In this document: positions 43,367 through 48,217 of the stretch, piece by piece
Position numbering within the stretch: the first letter of the stretch is position 1
Layout: each line of letters begins with the position of its first letter
Assembly: GCA_018666555.1 (NCBI GenBank)
Contig: JABIZD010000069.1
Span: forward strand, 1-48,217
Direction of reading: 5' to 3'
Length of the DNA stretch: 48,217 nt
Source of the DNA: Gammaproteobacteria bacterium
Lineage (GTDB): Bacteria; Pseudomonadota; Gammaproteobacteria; Pseudomonadales; Azotimanducaceae
Notes under the pieces: generated by a model
The model's input: the letters and a program-made list of their open reading frames with translations, nothing else
Database searches by the model: none
What the model was told of the DNA's origin: nothing
Position numbers and translations under genes: made by a program

Positions 43367-44147
43367 ACGCAGGACCCTGGTGTTTCGTCTTCTGCATTAT
43401 ACCAACCTCAGGCGGATATAGCTGTGCAACCGGTTTTACTAAGCCTAGATTCGAAAAATGCCTGCGTCGGGGCCACTTGGGCTGTAACCGTATCATTGTT
43501 TCCAGCTGCTTTCTTGCCACAATTATGCTCACGGCACCAATGGGGAGGTTATTCCTCTGGCTCAGGCCTAAACTATAATCTGGTCGCCGTACACGCCTAC
43601 CGGTCAAGGGTAACCGATACTCACTATAGATGGCTCTATCGATTCGAAAATTTAAAACGTTAAGCCAGTCCATCAACCTATTGGGGCCTAAATAGTGCCC
43701 CGCCCAGGGCACTTTAGGGCTCCAGGACATCAACAACCGAGTCAGTCCCCACAGGCTATATGGATTAAAGCCAATTAATACCAGCCATCCTCCTGGCAGT
43801 ACTACGCGCGAAAATTCTCGAAGCAAATCCTGCGGCTTCTGGCAGAAATCCAGAAGATGGTGACTGATCACTACATCAATACAATCCGATTCGAATGGTA
43901 ACGCGTCTGGGTACGCACTTAGATCAGTACCAGGAAGGTCCAACAGGGATGTTTTCACGCGATGCTGAATGGGGCTTTCAACACACAGATCCGCCTGCTG
44001 GAAGCTCATCTGCAGAAGGTGATAGCCAAACATTTCTGCCAGCAATTCATCCAGTATCGCCGTTTCCGTGTCAATTAACTGTTTTCCCAAAGGACTTTCA
44101 AACCAGTGGTTAATTTCAATGATTTGATCGACAAGCACAGTAGCCAT
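43356..44147 (-). CDS. Class I SAM-dependent methyltransferase (YafS-like)
   Basis: 263-residue methyltransferase of the type 11 group commonly found next to rnhA/dnaQ. Seen: [35 protein letters not shown] (in parts; the motif I glycines are weak), [26 protein letters not shown], and the C-terminal [11 protein letters not shown] segment. The C-terminal extension is basic. The substrate is unknown. First gene of the operon and divergent from mltD. gloB, which lies between mltD and yafS in E. coli, is absent here. Confidence 0.85.
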   Translation of the reverse strand: MATVLVDQIIEINHWFESPLGKQLIDTETAILDELLAEMFGYHLLQMSFQQADLCVESPIQHRVKTSLLDLPGTDLSAYPDALPFESDCIDVVISHHLLDFCQKPQDLLREFSRVVLPGGWLVLIGFNPYSLWGLTRLLMSWSPKVPWAGHYLGPNRLMDWLNVLNFRIDRAIYSEYRLPLTGRRVRRPDYSLGLSQRNNLPIGAVSIIVARKQLETMIRLQPKWPRRRHFSNLGLVKPVAQLYPPEVGIMQKTKHQGPAYEN

Positions 44148-44231
44148 CTTTCTTTAATCCAAGAGTCATTGACCGCATCGGCCATCACTATACATACTTT
44201 CCAACGAGAAGCTTGTCTCGCGCCAGAGTAA

Positions 44232-46040
44232 ATGCAGTATACTTCAGGTATGAGTTTTCCCGATATACCGCGACTACTGCAAACTTCGATTTGTTCAATC
44301 TTGTTTCTCACCAGCGCCTGCAGCCTGCTTCCCCAGGCTGAGCAATCACTCCAGGATAATACTGCTGATGCGGTACAACTCGCAGCGACCCTGAGCACGA
44401 CCGATGAGCCGATTCAAGATAATGCCTCCCAGGCCGAATTGACCTTGCTAGCGTCGACTAAACCGATTCATGCTGATGCCGGCCGGATCGTACAGACCCT
44501 TGCAGCCAGCGATAGTGGATCTCTGCATAATATCCCCGAGCAGGATATCGAGCAAACGCATGCAGTACCGGTTCCCAACCTGAATCTGACAGAAGGACAA
44601 GCATCTTCCAACGAGCCAGCAGCGGAACCCTGGAATCCTGATATCTGGAGTCGCATCAGAACCGGCTTCAGACTAGATCACCATTTGGCTGAAAGGCGTG
44701 TAAAACAGCAGCTTAACTGGTTTATTAATAATCCAGATTACCTGCAAAGGGTGATCAAGCGCAGCGAGCCTTATCTCTACTACATCGTCGAATCTTTGTC
44801 TGCCTCGAATATGCCCCTTGAGTTAAGCCTGCTTCCCATTGTAGAAAGCGCCTTTGATCCTTTTGCTTACTCTCACGGAAGAGCCTCTGGCCTATGGCAG
44901 TTCATCCCCTCCACGGCCCACCTTTATGGCATACGAATTGACTGGTGGTATGACGGACGTCGCGACCTGATCGATTCTACCAGTGCTGCTATCGACTTTC
45001 TCGAAGACCTTCATCAGCACTTCGACGGTGATTGGGAACTGGCCCTGGCATCGTACAACTCAGGTATGGGCATGGTTGGAAAGGCCATCAGGTCAAACAA
45101 AAAACAGCTGAAACCAGCAAATTTCTGGTATTTAAAACTGCCTCGCGAAACGCAATCTTATGTTCCTAAACTGCTGGCCCTCAGCGCCATTATAAATGAC
45201 CCAGAGCATTACAATATTCAACTACCCAGTCTAGCTAATCAGGCCTACCTGACAACCGTTGACATCAAGGCACAAATTGACCTGGCCCTGGCGGCCGACC
45301 TTGCCGACATCGACCTGGATCGACTTTACCGACTCAATCCTGGCTACAATCAATGGGCAACGCACCCTGATGGCCCACACAGGCTGGTGTTACCCGTTAA
45401 ACAAGCTGGCAACTTCGAAGCCCATCTAAAGCAGCTACCAGATGCCAGCAGAGTGAGCTGGAAAAGACACATCATAAAAACCGGCGAGAATCTGGGCAGC
45501 ATAGCCCATCAGTACGGCGTCAACGTAAGCACGATAAAACAAACCAATCATCTCTCAGGCGACATGATAAGAGCTGGCAGGACATTATTGATTCCAAGCG
45601 CAATCGCTGAAAACTACGCCATGTCTATCAACGGCAGAGCAGACAACCGGGAAGACTATTATCGCAAACGTTTCGGTACGGAACCGACCCTCTACCGCGT
45701 CTCGGCAGGAGATAGCCTCTGGTCTATTGCTATGCAGTTTAATGTCTCCATTCGGTCTCTGGCTAAGTGGAATGGCATAGGCACTAACGGCATATTGCCA
45801 CAGGGAAAAGAAATGAAGATCTTTATTCCTGGTACCAACAGGCAAAAACCGAAGTCACCTGAAAAGCTAAGAACGATTCGTTATAAAGTCAGAAAGGGGG
45901 ATTCACTTTCCAGGATAGCGAGTAAATTTCGAGTTACCGTGGCGAGCATCAAGAGCTGGAATGAAAAAATCCGCAACTCCACCTATATTCAACCAGGCGA
46001 TCAAATTACCATCATTGTTGATGTAACAGCATCTCTCTAA
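44232..46040 (+). CDS. mltD: Membrane-bound lytic murein transglycosylase D
   Basis: 602-residue lipoprotein that cleaves peptidoglycan glycan strands. N-terminal lipobox LTSAC follows a hydrophobic segment. The SLT domain (about residues 170-320) contains LSLLPIVESAFDPFAYSHGRASGLWQFIPSTA (in part) with the catalytic Glu in VESAF, and LASYNSGMG. Three LysM repeats follow: HIIKTGENLGSIAHQYGV, YRVSAGDSLWSIAMQFNV and YKVRKGDSLSRIASKFRV. The ATG at 44250 gives a shorter leader and is an alternative start. It is convergent with ppiD (three-base gap). Confidence 0.93.
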   Translation: MQYTSGMSFPDIPRLLQTSICSILFLTSACSLLPQAEQSLQDNTADAVQLAATLSTTDEPIQDNASQAELTLLASTKPIHADAGRIVQTLAASDSGSLHNIPEQDIEQTHAVPVPNLNLTEGQASSNEPAAEPWNPDIWSRIRTGFRLDHHLAERRVKQQLNWFINNPDYLQRVIKRSEPYLYYIVESLSASNMPLELSLLPIVESAFDPFAYSHGRASGLWQFIPSTAHLYGIRIDWWYDGRRDLIDSTSAAIDFLEDLHQHFDGDWELALASYNSGMGMVGKAIRSNKKQLKPANFWYLKLPRETQSYVPKLLALSAIINDPEHYNIQLPSLANQAYLTTVDIKAQIDLALAADLADIDLDRLYRLNPGYNQWATHPDGPHRLVLPVKQAGNFEAHLKQLPDASRVSWKRHIIKTGENLGSIAHQYGVNVSTIKQTNHLSGDMIRAGRTLLIPSAIAENYAMSINGRADNREDYYRKRFGTEPTLYRVSAGDSLWSIAMQFNVSIRSLAKWNGIGTNGILPQGKEMKIFIPGTNRQKPKSPEKLRTIRYKVRKGDSLSRIASKFRVTVASIKSWNEKIRNSTYIQPGDQITIIVDVTASL

Positions 46041-46043
46041 AAA

Positions 46044-47933
46044 TCAGGAACCAGTAATATCAGCTTCTTGCTTGCGAGAGCTTTGATAGTTCTGCATGTC
46101 AAACCCTCCCAACTGCATCGCCATCACCTGTCCTAGGCCTTGAACTTCTTCGTCCATAATAGCGTCGACCTGTTTTGCTGCAACGTTGGTTACCGAAATT
46201 ACAGCAGCGCCACCGCCATCAGTCAGTGTGTATCCTACACTTTTAGAAGACGAATCCGGCTTTGCTAAAGAAAACGCTTTTGTCCTGATCGCTTGGGGAA
46301 GGCCTTGTTGATAGCGTTGCGCTTTGGGCACTACCTTCCATTCAAGCCCAAACTGATCAGCGACATACCGGGTGATATCTCCCTGTTCAAGCATACTGAC
46401 GGCTTTTTGCGCTTGCTGTTCAGCTAACTCAGAAGCTTTATTTTCTTTTAACTGAGCAACGATTTCATCTCGGACATTGACTAGCTCCCGTAACTCACTG
46501 GGACGATGCGCTTTTACCCTGACAATCAAGGCTCGATTATCAGATTCTTCGATCAAAGAACTATTGTTACCATCGATTAAAAGGTCTGGAGAAAAAACTG
46601 CTTCTTTAACCGCACCGTTGGCAAATAATCCTGTTGACGATACTCGCTCCAGTAAACCCGACGATTTTATTTCAAGGTCAAGTTGTTGGGAAATCCCCAG
46701 CAGGTCTGGATCTTCAAACGCCAACTCATCCATGATGGACACTTGGGTGACGTACTCTTCCGCCACGGCTTCTTCTTTAAAAGCAAGCGTGACCTCTGCT
46801 TTGATGGTTTCAAGGTCGGGCACTACCTGCTCAGCCAATTCTGTCAGTTGCAGCAAATGGTAGCCAAACTGAGTTTCTACCGGGACAGAGACCTCACCGG
46901 TTACCGTCAATGCCAGCGCCGCTGACTCAAATGGTTTAACAAATACATCTGGGGACAGATAGCCCAGATCACCTCCCTGAGCCGCACTGCCCGGATCCTG
47001 CGAAAGTGCCTGAGCTAATTCAGAAAAGCTTTCTCCAGTATCCAGGCGCGCTCTTATGCCCTCTATGGCTTCAAGTGCTGACGCCGAGTCATCACCCTCC
47101 GTTGCGATTAAAATGTGTGAGAGGCGCCTTCTTTCTGGTTGACTGAACAGGTCTGCCCTATTCGTGTAAAAAGTCTGTAATGCTTCATCGGAGATTTCTA
47201 CTTGGTCCATCAAGTTAGCCCTGGTCAATTCCACATATTCAATATCGACCGACTCTGGCGAATAAAAGCTGGCTTGATTCTGATCATAATAGTCTGCTAC
47301 TTCAATCTCACTCACATTAGCCGCTTCAGTCATCATGACTGATGTGAATTCAAGATAAGCTATGTCGCGGGTCTGCTGCATGAGGCTGGCTGCCTGCCGT
47401 ACCTCAGTATCAGTAACAAATGCAGTCGAGCGCAAGCCGTCACTCAACTGCTGGATTGCTTTATCTTGTCGCAATTCTTCTCTATACCGGGCAGGATTAT
47501 AACCCGCACCGGCGAGGACGACGCGAAACTGATCGGGATCAAACCGCCCATTCACCTGGAATACTTCTGTCACTGTAATATCGGCATCCAGAACACTATC
47601 AGCGATCGTGAGTTCAAGGGTTTCAGTGGATTGATTCAATAGTTCCCTGTTCACTAAGGTCTTCAATACATTCTGCCTCAACAGGTCTTCATCCAATTCC
47701 TCAGGAGAAACACCGTTATCCTGTTGCATCCTTCTGGATCGGCTTACGGCATTTTCCATTTCCACTTGCGTGATATCGACACCATTGATCGTAGCCACCT
47801 TCGGAACAGGCGCGAGAAAGGTAGTGATGGAACCCAGGCCGAAGAAAGCGAAGGCGACGATAATCAAACCAATAATAATTTTCGTCCCCAATCCCTGACT
47901 ACGTTCCTGCATACTCATAATCGACATCAGCAT
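46044..47933 (-). CDS. ppiD: Peptidyl-prolyl isomerase/chaperone PpiD
   Basis: 629-residue periplasmic chaperone anchored in the inner membrane at the Sec exit. It has an N-terminal transmembrane segment (IIIGLIIVAFAFFGLGSI), then a SurA-N-like domain (VATINGVDITQVEMENAVSR). The parvulin domain is at about 265-365 (RRRLSHILIATEGD, FSELAQALSQDPGSAAQGGDLGYLSP in part, FGYHLLQLTEL). In PpiD proteins the parvulin domain is often inactive. The start could be the ATG at 47927, for which AAGGAG is better spaced. Downstream of hupB, the standard gene order. Confidence 0.94.
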   Translation of the reverse strand: MLMSIMSMQERSQGLGTKIIIGLIIVAFAFFGLGSITTFLAPVPKVATINGVDITQVEMENAVSRSRRMQQDNGVSPEELDEDLLRQNVLKTLVNRELLNQSTETLELTIADSVLDADITVTEVFQVNGRFDPDQFRVVLAGAGYNPARYREELRQDKAIQQLSDGLRSTAFVTDTEVRQAASLMQQTRDIAYLEFTSVMMTEAANVSEIEVADYYDQNQASFYSPESVDIEYVELTRANLMDQVEISDEALQTFYTNRADLFSQPERRRLSHILIATEGDDSASALEAIEGIRARLDTGESFSELAQALSQDPGSAAQGGDLGYLSPDVFVKPFESAALALTVTGEVSVPVETQFGYHLLQLTELAEQVVPDLETIKAEVTLAFKEEAVAEEYVTQVSIMDELAFEDPDLLGISQQLDLEIKSSGLLERVSSTGLFANGAVKEAVFSPDLLIDGNNSSLIEESDNRALIVRVKAHRPSELRELVNVRDEIVAQLKENKASELAEQQAQKAVSMLEQGDITRYVADQFGLEWKVVPKAQRYQQGLPQAIRTKAFSLAKPDSSSKSVGYTLTDGGGAAVISVTNVAAKQVDAIMDEEVQGLGQVMAMQLGGFDMQNYQSSRKQEADITGS

Positions 47934-48038
47934 TAACTCCTTCGGTCATTCACTTAAGCTAATTTACAACTGAGGTTTCGTCTCTAGTTGTAATCCAAGT
48001 GATATAAAGCCTGGTTTTTATTAATCAGTAAGATAAAA

Positions 48039-48060
48039 AATGGCGCTGGAAAGCGCCATT
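48039..48060 (-). terminator. Rho-independent terminator after hupB
   Basis: AATGGCGCT and AGCGCCATT form a perfect 9-bp stem with a four-base loop. On the minus strand six T residues follow directly. It lies between the hupB stop and ppiD, so it should end the hupB transcript. Confidence 0.88.
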
Positions 48061-48176
48061 AGTAACTAACCCCATCAATCTGTACCACGGTCATGACCAT
48101 TACGGCCCGGGATTTATACAGATTGATGTATTGAGGCTGATCAGCCTAAACTGCCAGCCTTGTTTGCTTGACTGCT

Positions 48177-48217
48177 TTAATTGACAGCATCTTTTAAAGC
48201 TTTACCGGCTTTAAATG
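48177..48217 (-). CDS. hupB: Partial hupB (DNA-binding protein HU), C-terminus
   Basis: The last twelve complete codons read FKAGKALKDAVN followed by TAA, the typical HU C-terminus. The rest lies beyond the window. HU is a histone-like DNA-bending protein. Location upstream of ppiD, with a terminator between, agrees with the usual lon-hupB-ppiD order. Confidence 0.9.
   Translation of the reverse strand, partial: FKAGKALKDAVN

Overview
The window looks like chromosomal DNA of a marine-type gammaproteobacterium of moderate G+C. The evidence is the gene content and order: a type II secretion cluster, a Shewanella-like long PyrB, the CysI plus DUF934 pair, glutaminyl-tRNA synthetase, the mltD / methyltransferase-rnhA-dnaQ neighbourhood and the hupB-ppiD junction. 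The species cannot be named from this sequence. I saw no tRNA, rRNA, insertion sequence, integrase, phage gene or CRISPR array. Most of the window is ordinary core genome, densely coding on both strands.

Layout. 1-4.2 kb (minus): type II secretion genes gspE-F-G-H-I and the first codons of gspJ. 4.5-7.5 kb (plus): a LysR regulator, aspartate carbamoyltransferase and cysteine synthase. 7.48-7.86 kb: a non-coding stretch with two overlapping tandem-repeat arrays of different period. The second array includes the stop codon of etfA. 7.8-11.4 kb: etfBA (minus) divergent from ETF-ubiquinone oxidoreductase (plus). 11.4-14.7 kb (minus): a small operon of a hypothetical protein, a DUF1285 protein and a phosphodiesterase, preceded by an SCP-x-type thiolase with its DUF35 Zn-ribbon/OB-fold partner. 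14.9-18.8 kb: an FMN reductase, a hypothetical protein, a cation diffusion facilitator, an alpha/beta hydrolase and an M28-fold protein with an altered metal site. 19.0-21.0 kb (minus): glyA, a ZTP (pfl) riboswitch in front of it, and an ACT-domain protein. 21.1-24.9 kb (plus): a crotonase, a SelW-like selenoprotein gene hidden by an in-frame TGA, an M19 dipeptidase and an acyl-CoA dehydrogenase. 24.9-29.3 kb (minus): a PLP-dependent dehydratase, an LLM-class oxidoreductase, glnS and a TSUP permease. 29.4-38.7 kb: a secreted propeller-like protein, DAHP synthase, nfuA, metH, cysI and a DUF934 protein. 38.7-48.2 kb: an AcuI/YhdH reductase, sohB, an SCP2-like protein, nudC-dnaQ-rnhA-methyltransferase, mltD, ppiD and the 3' end of hupB.

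Functional themes. Fatty-acid or other acyl-CoA catabolism is well represented: ETF, ETF-QO, acyl-CoA dehydrogenase, enoyl-CoA hydratase, thiolase with DUF35, an AcuI-type reductase and an SCP2-like protein. Together they could pass electrons from acyl-CoA oxidation to ubiquinone. One-carbon and sulfur metabolism (glyA, metH, cysK, cysI) is a second theme. The ZTP riboswitch ties glyA to folate/purine status.

The two least obvious elements are the CxxU selenoprotein (22052-22288) with a candidate bacterial SECIS hairpin, and the ZTP riboswitch (20342-20452). Both were found by reading the bases, and both lie where protein-only annotation would show a gap. I did not find a convincing wholly new multi-gene system. 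The repeat arrays beside etfA are the least explained structure.
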